Of a stretch of DNA of 64,000 nucleotides, positions 44,701-55,060 are shown one piece after another. The notes below the pieces were generated by a model. The model did not search any database. It was not told the origin of the DNA and saw nothing but the letters and a program-made list of their open reading frames with translations. This DNA is from Limnephilus marmoratus (lineage: Eukaryota > Arthropoda > Insecta > Trichoptera > Limnephilidae): positions 66,025,072 to 66,089,071 of the forward strand of contig OU862907.1 in assembly GCA_917880885.1 (NCBI GenBank), written 5' to 3'. Within the stretch, counting starts at the first letter, position 1, and every line of letters begins with the position of its first letter. The position numbers and the translations under genes were made by a program.

Positions 44701-47257
44701 AATGCATGCGTAGTTGTCGGAGACTGGTAACCTTGTTTACAGGAGTGGTATAGGCTACCTCTATATCAGATAAAGTGGGGAGCTCCTTGCCTAAATGCAG
44801 CACAGTGCTTGTGGCCGTGACAAACTGCTTCAGCTTCTCAGAATCTATCAATCTGTTGAAGGTTGCGATGGAAGAAGCGTTGTCAAAGTTATGGATACCT
44901 ACTAACTCTGCCAAACTAATCTCGGTCCCTTGCAGGGAGATGGTCTTCATTTCCAACAATTTCTTCTGCGCATCCATCGTGAGATCAGTGATGTTTACCT
45001 CAACCGCGGAGTGTTCAGTGGATATTCTCTCAGGCAATTTTATTGTATGTGGGGAGATCAATACAATTTTTTTGCCATCTGTCTGTTCCAATTTCTTAAA
45101 CACCGAATCGAGAAACTCACGATCAGAGTCTCTGATCTCGGGATCACCTTCAAATTTGTATTCTATAACCAGCAGATTATCGAAGGACGTGTCGGATTGT
45201 AGAATACCTTCAATGTTCGCTGAATTGTTCAGTTCTCGCAACTGCCTCCATTCCAGGAAAGTGTGACACCTGTCCTTTAAGTACTTTTGAAGATGCGGGT
45301 CAGTCTGGTTGTTGTTGTCAACCTTAATCTGTTTGAAGATGTTGAGGAGTTTGATGACTTGGAACTTGGTGTCTTTGGCCTGGATGAAGAGGATATGCTT
45401 GGAGCGAGACATTAGGAAGCCCTTCAGCTCTACGCTGTCTTGGAAGTCCACCTGGCTCTCGGGCAAGGAGATGAGGTAGTTCTGTGACGGTCCCCTGTAG
45501 GTGGACTCGACAGCCGAGGGTAAGTCGGCCTTTTGCACCGCTATGGTTTTATACACATCTTCAGAAAAATGACGAATCAGCTGCTTACAATGCCCGATGA
45601 CTTTGTGCAAGGTCTTTTCATCATTACACTTTAAAGTGTTCCTCGCTTTGTCGATGGTAAAAGGGGGTAGTAGATCGTTGCAATGTTCGAAACCAAATAC
45701 TTTGGCCAGTTTATCCAGGTGGTCTGGATTAAATTTGGTTGCTAACAGCTCTAACCAAGCTTCCAGCAAATTCTGCTCTTCTAGGGATAAGATCTGAAGG
45801 TCACACGTTTTGCTGTCGAAGGGTATGGTAGTGTAATAGTCGTCTTCTTTGGATTGCGGATGATACTTGTTCTCTGGGTTGGCTCCAAGGAAGAACTCAT
45901 CATGTTCTGACCCCGACCGCAGAATTCCTGAGCGCGGCCAGTTAACAACCTTCTCAATGGTCGGAGTTCCTTCTAAAGTTTTCAGCATTTCCTTCATGCT
46001 GTGTGCTTTCAAGTTATAGAATGGAGTTTTACTAAACCAGTAGTTTATGCCTGAAAGGTCTGTGACGATGCGATAGAGGGCTCCCAGGTGCAGGTTGCAT
46101 CCGTTGATCTTGTTGGGGGCGGACAGGTAGCAGGTGATGTCCAGACGGTCCAGAACGATGGAACGGTCGTACCGAAAATCTGCGCTTTCCCTCAATTTGG
46201 TAATCATAGCTTTGCAGCCTGGGTTGTCAAACGCTAACGTGTGAGCGTGAAATTGTTCTTGGTCATTTTTCAACTTAACGAAGTTCTCGCAGTCTTTCTG
46301 GAGGTATTTGGCGGTGAACGCGGAAACTTGCGCGAGCCAGCCACCCAATGAATGTCCCGTCAGAGAAAGTTGGAAATGTCTGTGGTTCATTTTGTTGGCT
46401 TCGCTCAAAGCTTTGCAGATAATGGCGGTGAACGTGACGGCTGAATTCATTCTAGGAGTGTTCTTGTTCCAAAAGACTCCTATAAAATTGGTAAACCACG
46501 AGCCAATGTTTAGCATTATGGTTCCCCTGTGAGCTATCACAACTTGCTGGTGTTCGGAGTTCAAGAAAGCAGCTCCAAAATAACCATTCCACCACCCGGA
46601 GTTACTGGCCGTGGTCAAAAGCACCCACCCTTTTGGCAAATCCAGAGATTTTTCATACTCCGCATGGCTTTGATTTCCTCTTTCGGAGTAAACTAAAAGA
46701 GCAAAACGCGCCATCATTTTACTGGCAGGAAAAGGTTCGAGCTGCAATATTTCAGCTCTGGATTGAGAGGAGTTATCGCACGCTATCAGCAAGTTATCAA
46801 ACGTCTCATTACTAAGCCGTAAATCTTTATCAACTGTTAAATTCGCAGACAACGGTTTTTTGAGGCCTTCGTCAACATTGATCCCATCCTGAGTCATATC
46901 CGTATTAATGATCACATCTGTATTGCCAGATGATCGATTTAGGTGTTCGAGCGAGCCCGGCTTTGCAAGGTCCACAGCAGTGAAACCCGCTCGGTTCTTG
47001 ATATCTTTTCTAATTCTGTTAACCGACAAAAGATATCTGACGACCTGCTGATATCGTTTCTCGGTTGCGATATGCAGAACAGTGTTTCCTTTCTTGTTTT
47101 GTGTGTTGATGTCTGCTCCATCTAGCAGACACTTCTTTAATCCGGCGATGATGGTTTCTTCGAGATTCGTTTGTCGTAAAACCTTAAATAGTTCATAGTT
47201 TAGAAGTGCATAATCTCTGTCTTCTTCCGATCCCGAAGAATTTCGACGATGCTCCAT
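41789..47257 (-). CDS. Ankyrin - lipase class 3 - NACHT - ankyrin protein, exon 1 (1823 codons)
   Basis: A very large single exon. An N-terminal ankyrin pair (residues ~40-105, GADINTQNKKGNTVLHIA) is followed by a lipase class 3 domain (~180-430) with the nucleophile elbow TGHSLGGWLAQ (Ser303) and a conserved-looking AFDNPGCKA (Asp ~344); candidate His residues lie near 390 and 419. A middle region of ~550 residues is unassigned. The NACHT ATPase starts at ~1045: Walker A ADEPGMGKST (~1068-1077), Walker B IYLLFDGFDEI (~1146-1156) and sensor-like VTTRKYPSQ (~1191). From ~1480 to the end are about eight ankyrin repeats. This is an NLR/STAND-like layout: a nucleotide-driven switch, repeats that sense, and a probable (phospho)lipase effector. 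Start ATG is at 47257, with an in-frame stop-rich AT leader upstream. Composition is clearly less AT-rich than the flanks. It joins exon 2 to give ~1919 residues. Partner and substrate are unknown. Confidence 0.9.
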
Positions 47258-47400
47258 TTTAAATTTTTTTTAATAAAGTCGATACACTATTTTCACTTTG
47301 ATATTTTTTTTATCTTCCTTTTTAAAATAGTCTGTTTGCTTTTTGCAAGTACGTCACAATCGTCTTCTAGAAGTTTTGCGGATGAAACTGAATATCTGGA
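47258..47400 (-). promoter_or_regulatory. 5' leader of the NACHT gene with a possible upstream splice acceptor
   Basis: On the minus strand a pyrimidine tract (CTTATTTTTTTCTTTTTTCC) ends in AG at 47396-47397, about 138 bp upstream of the start codon. This would make a 5' UTR intron. No promoter was identified. Confidence 0.4.
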
Positions 47401-47554
47401 AAAAAGAAAAAAATAAGTTATTTGCCCATAGTTTACATATTTTTTTATGAATAAAGGAATACATTTTTTTTAATATAATTAAATAGTGTCTGATGAATAT
47501 ATCCGATTTTATTCATATAGAACTACTATTAAATTTTTATAATGAATATTCGGT

Positions 47555-47660
47555 GACCGGCCAAGTCAGAATGAAACCAACTCAGAAGCACCTCAGAAAG
47601 GTCATTAAGAGTGATGATAAAAAAATATTTTAAAAAATGGTTAAATAGGTTAAGTTAGGT
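47555..47660 (+). repeat. Dispersed repeat, inverted relative to 54335-54460
   Basis: GTGACCGG.CA..TC.GAATGAAACCAAC, then TGGTTAAATAGGTTA and TTAGGTTAGGGTTA, are shared with the reverse complement of 54335-54460. Confidence 0.75.
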
Positions 47661-47749
47661 TAGGGTTACCGGCTATTTTGAAATTAATGAATGTATAGAA
47701 TACGGGAGGGAGGAGGGGAACTCGGTAATGGAATTCGCTGGAGGGGGAA

Positions 47750-47830
47750 GGCAGTGGCGTAGCGTGGGGGGGGCGGCCCGCCCCGGGCGGCACTTTTAAG
47801 GGGGGCGGCAAATTTTCAAAATAGATAATA
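47750..47830 (+). repeat. hAT-type element end
   Basis: GGCAGTGGCGTAGCGTGG followed by G/C runs is a common insect hAT MITE terminus. No opposite end was found nearby. Confidence 0.4.
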
Positions 47831-48489
47831 ATGTTAACTTGGAAAAATTTAAACCATTTCAAATCATTATTTGAAAATGTTCTGTGATACTTTCGTTTAC
47901 GAATCCAACTCTTTTTTTAATTATTTATTAAAAATATCTATAATTATATTATTTAAGCAGCAAATTTCGCAATTCGTAGGAAAACCGCACGCATATTATG
48001 AGAGTAATTCTAATTAATGCTGATAACTCGCAAACAGATTCACTCTTAATTAATAATTCTCTTTTGTGTTCAGAATGTATTCATGAATGAATTTCAGTTG
48101 TGTATTCATCTGCTGATACATTTCGAAAGAGACCATTATTTTATTCGAAGTGCATTTAAAAAATTCTAGTTGCAGACTATTTATGTGCTGCCAGAATCAA
48201 AGAGAAACCATCTTCATATTCTGAGTGTAGTTTCAATTCGCCAAATACAGATTTAATTTAACCCGTCTAATCACAGGAGACGCAAATTGTCCCACACATT
48301 TCATTTTAAAATAGAACTGTGAAATTATGCCCCATACATTTATAGTCCAGTAACTTTGTCGCCTGAATGTATGGGGTAGTATGCGTTAAATCCGGTAGTT
48401 CTGATTTTTTGCAGACTTGTTTATGATGTTGGCCTAATAAATAATCCAAGTTTTCGACCTCGAGTGCCGACCGCAACTTTGTCAAAAAT
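47831..48489. other. Intergenic, no gene seen
   Basis: AT-rich. The minus frame 48306-48503 is unrecognised. Confidence 0.4.
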
Positions 48490-48895
48490 CGAAAAAACCG
48501 CAAAAAAATCGTTATTTTTTCAAATTTTGGCGATTATAAACCTAAAGGACTAGTTTTTGAAAAAAAAATTCTATGACGTTTTTAAAGTAGACTAAATTTT
48601 ATACAATATGATACTAGAACTGTCTCTGTAGCCCCAATATTTTTCGAGATTAAGCCTTTCAAAGTTTGTGACCTCGAGCGCAAACCGCGAAAAAAACGTT
48701 TTTTTTTTCAAATTTCGGCGATTATAACCCTAAAGGACTGGTTTTTAAAAAAACTTTCATAAAATGTTTTTAAAGTAGACTAAATTTGCTACAATATGAT
48801 ACTAGAATTATCTCTTTAGACCTATAGTTTCCGAGATTAAGCCTTTCAAAATTTATAATTTTTTTCGAACTTCGCAATTTTTTGCAATATTTTAG
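48490..48895 (+). repeat. Left ~405-bp terminal inverted repeat
   Basis: Two ~190-bp subunits in tandem; mirrored by 51205-51612. Confidence 0.88.
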
Positions 48896-48924
48896 ACGTC
48901 ACTCGAATAACTCTAGCGGGATGA

Positions 48925-50984
48925 AGTTTCAATTACCTCCGACGTGTGAAGTCACGAATGCGACCCGACTGTAACACGTTTTTAACCCGAGGACGTGGTA
49001 TGACTGGCAGTGTACTCTCTCGATGGACATTAGGCATGGTGTATCTACATAATATCTGCCATGAAGTGGAAACATACTGTGACTTTACTACTGCAACAAC
49101 TGAACAACATGTTGACATGCGACCATCTCGTGTCATACTGAAAGATACTGAAAAACTCTGTAGATGGTTTGCACAGCACCCTCCATTCCTTACAGAATAT
49201 TTCATCATGTCCATCAGCAGTGGCCTGGTTGGAGAATCTAGTGTCAACAGCCACATAGCACTAGAGATAGGGAGAGAATCGATGCTAAAGATGGTTGGCC
49301 AGAACTTCCAGGAAGTGAAATTCAAACTTAAAAAAAATGTGGTGTCCCTTTCTTCAGCTGTACAAACTGTTACTGTTGGCAATAAACAGGTAACTTTTGA
49401 CCCTCTAACACTGTTTCACAGGTTGTGTATCTTAAAACAATCGGACGAAGAATTGCGAGAGTTTTTCACTTACGAACTGTCACCAATCTCAATGTCATTG
49501 TTCTCTGAAGAGGGGATGAGAAAGGGTACAAAATCCATCTTGTATTCTGTATTTGAACCTGTAACCTTAAATGAGAAGCAATGGTTAACGAATTTTGTAG
49601 TAGTGGATGGAGAGCATATACTTCACAAAGTTGTGTGGCCTCGAAGCTCATCATTTGGTGCGATAGCTGACAGATACATACAGTATATTACTGCCCACTA
49701 TGGCTCAAATGTGGCTGTAGTTTTCGATGGGTACCCAGTAGATGCTGTACAGAAAAACACAAAGAGCTCAGAGCGTCTTCAAAGAGCCAAGTTACACTCA
49801 TCGCGAGAGATAATCGTTGATGAGAAAACCGTGGCACAGGTTCCTCAACAGAAATTCTTGTCAAATGACAAAAACAAGATTTATTTCATAAAACTGCTGA
49901 CAACAAAAATGACACAGCTATCACAACTTTTAAGTACTCCAAGCAGAGGAAGATGCTGATAGGATAATCATCACTACAGCTGTAACTGCTGCCTCTACCT
50001 ATGATATAGTGGTAGTCGTTGGTGAGGTCGTTGACTTGCTGATCATCCTTACTGCGATCTCAAACCAACGTGAAATTTTTTACGATAAATGTGGAAGAGG
50101 CAAAGCATCAGATGTTATGTATTCCAGCATCGCTTCTTCAAAATCCTCTTTGAAAACAGAGGTTTTCCTCTTCATCCATGCTTTTAGTGGTTGTGACTCG
50201 ATATCCTGCTTCTTTGGCTTAGGGAAGATACAAATGATGTCCATAGTCGAAAAAAATCCGGACGTTGAGAAGCAAGCTGCGATTTTTCTCGACACCAATT
50301 CTACACCTGACGATATAGCAGCAGCAGGAGAACGAGTCATAATTGCTCTATACGGAGGCAACCCCAACACCCATAACCTTGACGAACTGCGGTACCAACT
50401 ATTCGCCAGGGCGCCGAAAACCAGCTTCAATCTAGCCAGGTTACCTCCTACACGAGACTGCTCGATTTCACTCCTCGCGGACAGACCATCAGGTAAAAAT
50501 TTGTCCTTGCATCAGTTACATATCATTCATCATTTTCTATTCTCACGTACAATCTTCTTACAGGTTCCGGCGTGGTTGGGAGTCACACTGAACCCTCTCT
50601 CCTGGGGGTGGATATCCACGCCACAAGGCCTCAACCCCAAAATGATGACCAGAGATGCAGCCCCACAACACCTCTTGTGGATGATTTCTTGCGGCTGCAC
50701 GAAGAGTTGTGGGAACGCGTGTAGCTGCAAGGAAGGCAGGATTAAAATGCTCATAAGTCTGCAGGCACTGTAGCGGGGCCTCTTATGACAATATACCTGA
50801 TGTTGAAGTAATAGATATCCCAGAAGGCGACGATCTGTCCGATGTCGAAATGGAGGATGACTTGTGGGCACAAGACGTCAAAGATACATCACCATCTCCT
50901 GATGGGGATATGCCATCTCAATACGTCGATCCAGATACGGACGAACCTCAACCGGGACCTTCCAAGAGGGCTGAATTAATTTAA
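48925..50984 (+). pseudogene. Mobile nuclease-like protein with C-terminal CXC zinc domain (internally deleted, frameshifted)
   Basis: The surviving product starts mid-protein (FLTRGRGMTG) and aligns block by block with the copy at 5155-7300. Five acidic motifs in the order of a FEN1/PIN-type 5' nuclease follow: VVDGEHILHKVVWP, AVVFDGYPVD, EEDADRII (about 49943), VVGEVVDLLIIL and HAFSGCDSIS. A cysteine-rich CXC (tesmin/TSO1-like) motif comes next, CGCTKSCGNACSCK then KAGLKC and CRHCSGA, and an acidic tail ends at TAA 50982-50984. The frame breaks near 49935, 50448 and 50732, and there is a stop at 50754. A 71-nt GT-AG intron (50493-50563) restores HSSRTDHQ-VPAWLG. The N-terminal half seen in the other copy is missing between the TIR and 48925. 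In GEVVDLL one acidic residue that I expect from the family is valine. The nuclease assignment is inference from motif order. The protein could be the element's mobility enzyme or its cargo. Confidence 0.78.
50493..50563 (+). other. 71-nt spliceosomal intron in the nuclease-like gene
   Basis: CATCAG|GTAAAA opens it and TCTTCTTACAG|GTTCC closes it, with a pyrimidine-rich 3' end. Splicing joins FHSSRTDHQ to VPAWLG in phase 0, matching the family's continuous Q-V..WLG motif. Confidence 0.65.
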
Positions 50985-51204
50985 TTTTTTATTTTGAATA
51001 TTACTCAGTTTCCTAACAAATAAACTTATTAACTTTTGTTGTACTTATCTTTTTTAAATAAATAAAAAAAATAAAAAGAAAATACTTTTGTTTTTCATCT
51101 TTTTACTTCATTATTCGTAGCTTAGCTTAAAAATCATCATCCCATCATAAAAGTACAGGGCTTCGATAGTATAATCAGGGTCAAAATTCATTCAGTACGA
51201 CAGA

Positions 51205-51612
51205 ATTGCAAAAAATTGCAAAGTTCGAAAAAAATGTTAAACTTTGAAAGGCTTAATCTCAGAAACTATTGGGTCTATAAAGACAGTTCTGGTATCATAT
51301 TATAGCAAATTTAGTCTACTTTACAAACGTTTTAGAAAAGTTTTTTCAAAAACTAGTCCTTTAGGGTTATAATCGCCGAAATTTGAAAAAAAAAAACGAT
51401 TTTTTCGCGGTTTGCGCTCGAGGTCACAAACTTTGAAAGTCTTAATCTCGGAAACTATTGGGTCTATAGAGACAGTTCTAATATTATTTTGTAGCAAATT
51501 TAGTTTACTTTAAAAACGTCATAAAATTTTTTTTTCAAAAACTAGTCCTTTAGGGTTATAATCGCCAAAATTTGAAAAAATAACGATTTTTTCGCGGTTT
51601 TTTCTGTACTTT
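51205..51612 (-). repeat. Right ~405-bp terminal inverted repeat
   Basis: Reverse complement of 48490-48895, including the same internal ~189-bp duplication. Confidence 0.88.
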
Positions 51613-52025
51613 TTATTTATAATTTTAATTATGTGAAAATCTGTCATTGGATATTATGTATATTATTAATGTTATTATTATAAGTGTAAAATATCTGTTG
51701 ATTTTCCATAATAAATAAAATTAAAATAAAATAAAATAATAGCATAACACGTAGAATTTGAGTCAATAATAAGTAATACTCAAAATGCAACTAAATCATA
51801 AAGATGCAAGTCCTTGAATATCTTTCTGCTTCTAAGATAGTTGTTGCATCAGAGGTAGTTGCATCCGTATACATTTGTGAAAATCCTATCTTTCCGTCAC
51901 TTATAAACATGATAATTTACTTCAAGTCTGCATCAAAAATTCATTTCTTCAAATTTTGGACTTGCATCCGTATGCTTCTCGGGTACAGAAATATCTTTGG
52001 CCATACAGTTTTGTGAGTCATCTAA
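51613..52025. other. Intergenic, no gene seen
   Basis: AT-rich with AAAAT-type low complexity. Confidence 0.4.
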
Positions 52026-52460
52026 ATGGAGGCGTCTACTAATATCTACAGGAATTCCAAAAACTGAAAAAATCGAACTAATATCTATGAGAATCAAAGT
52101 GTTGACGAATATCTACAGCTCAAACTGTTGACTAATATCTATGAGAACAAAAGTGTTGACGAATATCTACAGCACTGGCAGAGGTTGGATTTGCAATTGT
52201 GTATAGCATATTGGAATAACGTAATATTGCGTATGCAGTTTAAAAAACTTAATTTATGTAAGTATGTATGTAAAAATCCCTAATATCGGACTATTGGACA
52301 CATTTAGCTGATTAGTCCAACCTATGCTCTGTAGATATTAGTTCAACCAAAGCTCTGTAGATATTAATCAACACTCTGAAGTTCGTAGATATTAGTTCAA
52401 CATATGAGCTGTAGATATTCGTCAGACATACAGGCTGTAGATATTAGTATCTGGAGTCAT
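52026..52460. repeat. Converging arrays of an ATATCTAC motif (foldback-like)
   Basis: The left half holds five AATATCTAC/T motifs spaced about 35 bp apart, each in the context (TGTTGA)C.AATATCTA. The right half holds five inverted GTAGATATT motifs. GAGTCATCTA occurs just outside both halves. The ~150-bp centre has no gene. Confidence 0.75.
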
Positions 52461-52694
52461 CTAGATTGTTGTGTCTAGAGTGTGGTGGGGACTTTGAGGT
52501 GATACAATAAAACTAGAAGCGTGTTATACCAATATGACACCAATACACATAAATGTTGTTATACTACACAAATCGAGTCGCCGTGCGCCGTCGCCTTGGT
52601 CGCCTTGGTCGCCGTGACCTTTCCCAAGGGCGCGGATGTACCTACTCGCTTCTCATTAGTAAACAGTGTTCCTGCATTGTGCATATTTAAGATC
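52461..52694. other. Intergenic, no gene seen
   Basis: A short frame across a CGCCTTGGT triplication (about 52590-52612) looks non-coding. Confidence 0.35.
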
Positions 52695-52752
52695 GGTGTT
52701 AACAGTTTAGGTGTTGTCGGGACGTTTTAGGTTTTGTTCTGATATTTTAGGT

Positions 52753-53611
52753 TTTTATTTATTTATTTATTTAATACAAACGGCATAAGTATGCCATAAA
52801 CATTAATTACATGTCACAAATTCATATTCAAAATATTAGTAATGGTAAAACAGTGTATGTATAACAGTTAATTGTGACGATACATTGGGAAGTGACACCA
52901 GAGATACATTTACATGCAAAAATCCATAATACAAATAAAATTAATAGTGATTAAAAAAATATGATAGCATAGCCTTCTTGTACCTATGTTCCGTGCAGTT
53001 AAATAGATCTATCACATCTGCATATCTATTAGTAACTTCATGCAACCTAGGTAAAAGTGAGTGTTTCGTATACTCAGTCCGATTATTGTTACATTTAAAA
53101 AGGATTTTAGAACGAGTGGTTCTCGTGGGAATATGAAATTCAATGAGCTTAGTTAGATCAGGACTGTCTATTCTACCATTTACAATTTTGAACATTAATA
53201 TTAAGTCGGATATAATTCTTCGATCTGACAGTCTTAGTAAATTTAATTCTTTCATCAAGTAATTATAATTTATGTTTTCAATGGGAATACCGAGGTTAAA
53301 ATTAATGTATCTTAAGAATTTGTGTTGAATTTTTTCGATTGAATCTGAATGTATTTTAAAATGGGGGGACCAGATCGAGGAGTTATATTCGACTTGACTA
53401 CGTACTAAGGATGTATACAAAATTTTTAAAGTTGAAATATTCTTGAAACCTCTGGAATTTCTAAGAACGAAGCCAAGCATTTTGATACCTTTATTATAGA
53501 TTGAGTTTATATGGGATATAAAGTTTAATTTAGAGTCGAAAGTTATGCCCAAGTCATTAATTTCTTCGACAGAGGTAAGGGTAGAGTTGTTAAGTTCATA
53601 AGGATGAATAA
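52753..53611 (-). pseudogene. 5'-truncated LINE: reverse transcriptase C-terminal part
   Basis: The minus-strand frame reads LGITFDSKLNFISHIN, VRSQVEYNSSIWSP, IQHKFLRYINF and LLRLSDRRIISDLILMFKI, the thumb and connection region that follows the active site in Jockey/CR1-group reverse transcriptases. The frame can be extended upstream to about 53610 (ELNNSTLTSVEEINDLG), where minisatellite sequence resumes abruptly. The 3' end carries a (TAAA)n-type tail (TTATTTATTTATTT on the plus strand). About 200 residues are open and undamaged, so the insertion is fairly recent. The family differs from the LINE at 35606-39205. Confidence 0.85.
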
Positions 53612-54027
53612 TTTTGTCGGGACGTTTTAGGTATTTCGAGATATTTTAGGTTTTATCTGGACACTTGTTTTTTCCGGGACATTTTAGATTGTGTCGGACC
53701 ATTTTTGGTTTTTTCGGTAAATTTTAGGTCTTATTAGGAAATTTTAGTATTTGTTTTGACATTTTAGGTTTATCGGGGCACTTTACGTTCGGTCGGGACA
53801 TTTTACGTTTTGTCCAGACATTTTAGCTTTTGTTCTGATATTTAAGGTTTTATTGTGACAATTTAGACTTTTTCGGGACACTTTAGATTCATTCGTGACA
53901 TTTTGGGGTTTGTTGGGACATTTTAGGTGTTGTTGGGACAATTTAGACTTTTTCGGGACACTTTAGATTCATTCGGGTACATTTTAGTAATTGTCAACAG
54001 TGTACAATTTAGATTTATTCGGGACAT

Positions 54028-54092
54028 TTTATTTATTTATTTCAACGCCATAAAATGGCTATTACAATCCGGTGATACATGGTACATGATAC
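54028..54092 (-). repeat. Short LINE 3' end inside the minisatellite
   Basis: TTTATTTATTTATTTCAACG, then GCCATAAAATGGC, resembles the tail at 52753-52800 (TTATTTATTT..CGGCATAAGTATGCC). Confidence 0.55.
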
Positions 54093-54229
54093 ACTCGGGA
54101 CATTTTAAGCTTTGCCAGACTATTTTATGTTTTGCCGAAACCTTTATAAGTTTTGTCGGGAGCCTTTAAAGTTTTGTCGGATCATGTTAGGTTTTGTCGG
54201 GATATTTTGTATATTTGTGACGGGCCCGA

Positions 54230-54465
54230 TATATCGGTACAGGTTCCATGCCAACTGAGAATAAAGTCAACTCAACATCTCCTTGAGAAGTCATTAAAAA
54301 CTATGAAAAAATAATATTAAATTAGCCGATAACCCTAACCTACCCTAACCTACCCTAACCTATTTAACCAATTTTTTTTTTAATCTAAATGGCTAATCTG
54401 AGATGGTTCTGGGTTGGTTTCATTCCGAGCTGTCCGGTCACCATCGGTACGAATGGTCACTTACT
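54230..54465. repeat. Dispersed repeat with imperfect inverted ends, related to 47555-47660
   Basis: TCGGTAC and CATCGGTAC flank AACTGAGAATAAAGTCAACTC and its diverged reverse complement. The middle holds CCCTAACCTACCCTAACCTA, which is part of the repeat. Confidence 0.55.
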
Positions 54466-54829
54466 CTCCTCAAGTTGTCATGACACTCATGACTCGTGAT
54501 TAAAGACCGGATTATATGCAGATGCATATTTGCATATGCAATTACATATTTAGACCCTTTTCAGCGGTAGTTAGTTGCATATTTTAGCAAAAAAAATGAG
54601 ATCTTGCATATTTACGCTTTATTTCGTACATCGTTCAGATGCCTCACATAGTGACACTATAAACGTCAGATAGCTAAGTACGCGGCAAGCTGCGATGTTT
54701 TACCATGAACATTTTGAGGCCATCAAAGGTGTTATCAATGACTTCGATAGTGCAGAGGCTTTGCCAGTTTTCCAGTGCAAAGAAGCGTTTGACGATGCTT
54801 GTATTAAAAAAAAAACTAGCTATGATTAG
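54466..54829. other. Intergenic, no gene seen
   Basis: Contains repeated GCATATTTGCATATGCA-like sequence near 54520-54545. Confidence 0.35.
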
Positions 54830-54948
54830 CATAGGCGGATTTAGGGGGGGGGCACGGGGGCACGTGCCCCCCCCCAGACGGTATTTTTTTGTACTGTGGA
54901 GATTCCATCACAGTTCATACTTAGAAGCAGAAACTTTCTTTATTAAAC
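54830..54948. repeat. GC-rich dispersed repeat, copy 2
   Basis: Close match to 32528-32660, including the palindromic GGGGGCACGTGCCCCC core. Cut short by the CTAGCTG repeat. Confidence 0.85.
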
Positions 54949-54949
54949 T

Positions 54950-55060
54950 CTAGCTGACCCGGCCACGCGTTGCTGTGGAACACTTTGTAAAATCCAACCT
55001 TTGTAACCACCGCCGTCTTTGAGTTTATCGCGAAGAGATAGACAGATGCCGCGGAGGACT
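54950..55060 (+). repeat. CTAGCTG dispersed repeat start
   Basis: Opens CTAGCTGACCCGGCCACGCG; compare 32176 and 35535. Confidence 0.5.

Larger units (their letters stand above)
48490..51612 (+). mobile_element. ~3.1-kb TIR element carrying the nuclease-like/CXC gene
   Basis: Two arms of about 405 bp (48490-48895 and 51205-51612) are inverted repeats of each other, from GAAAAAACCGC outside to TTTTTTGCAA inside. Each arm is itself a tandem duplication of a ~190-bp unit with GGCGATTATAA.CCTAAAGG and GAGATTAAGCCTTTCAAA. The only gene between them is the nuclease-like/CXC pseudogene. No target duplication could be read, because the flanks are low-complexity. No element of this layout is named in my memory with confidence. 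Confidence 0.75.
52695..54225. repeat. 20-21-bp minisatellite (GTCGGGACATTTTAGGTTTT), interrupted by LINE ends
   Basis: Diverged copies of the unit run from about 52717 to 52752 and from 53612 to 54215. Between them lies a minus-strand LINE fragment, and a second short LINE end is inserted at 54028-54092. Period 20 is clearest at 53815-53990. Confidence 0.85.

Noticed and set aside
42712..46815. Multiple frames of 60-163 codons on both strands
   Set aside because: Shadows of the ankyrin-lipase-NACHT exon.
54340..54372. CCCTAACCTA repeats resembling the insect telomere repeat
   Set aside because: Only three imperfect copies, embedded in a dispersed repeat that also occurs at 47555-47660.
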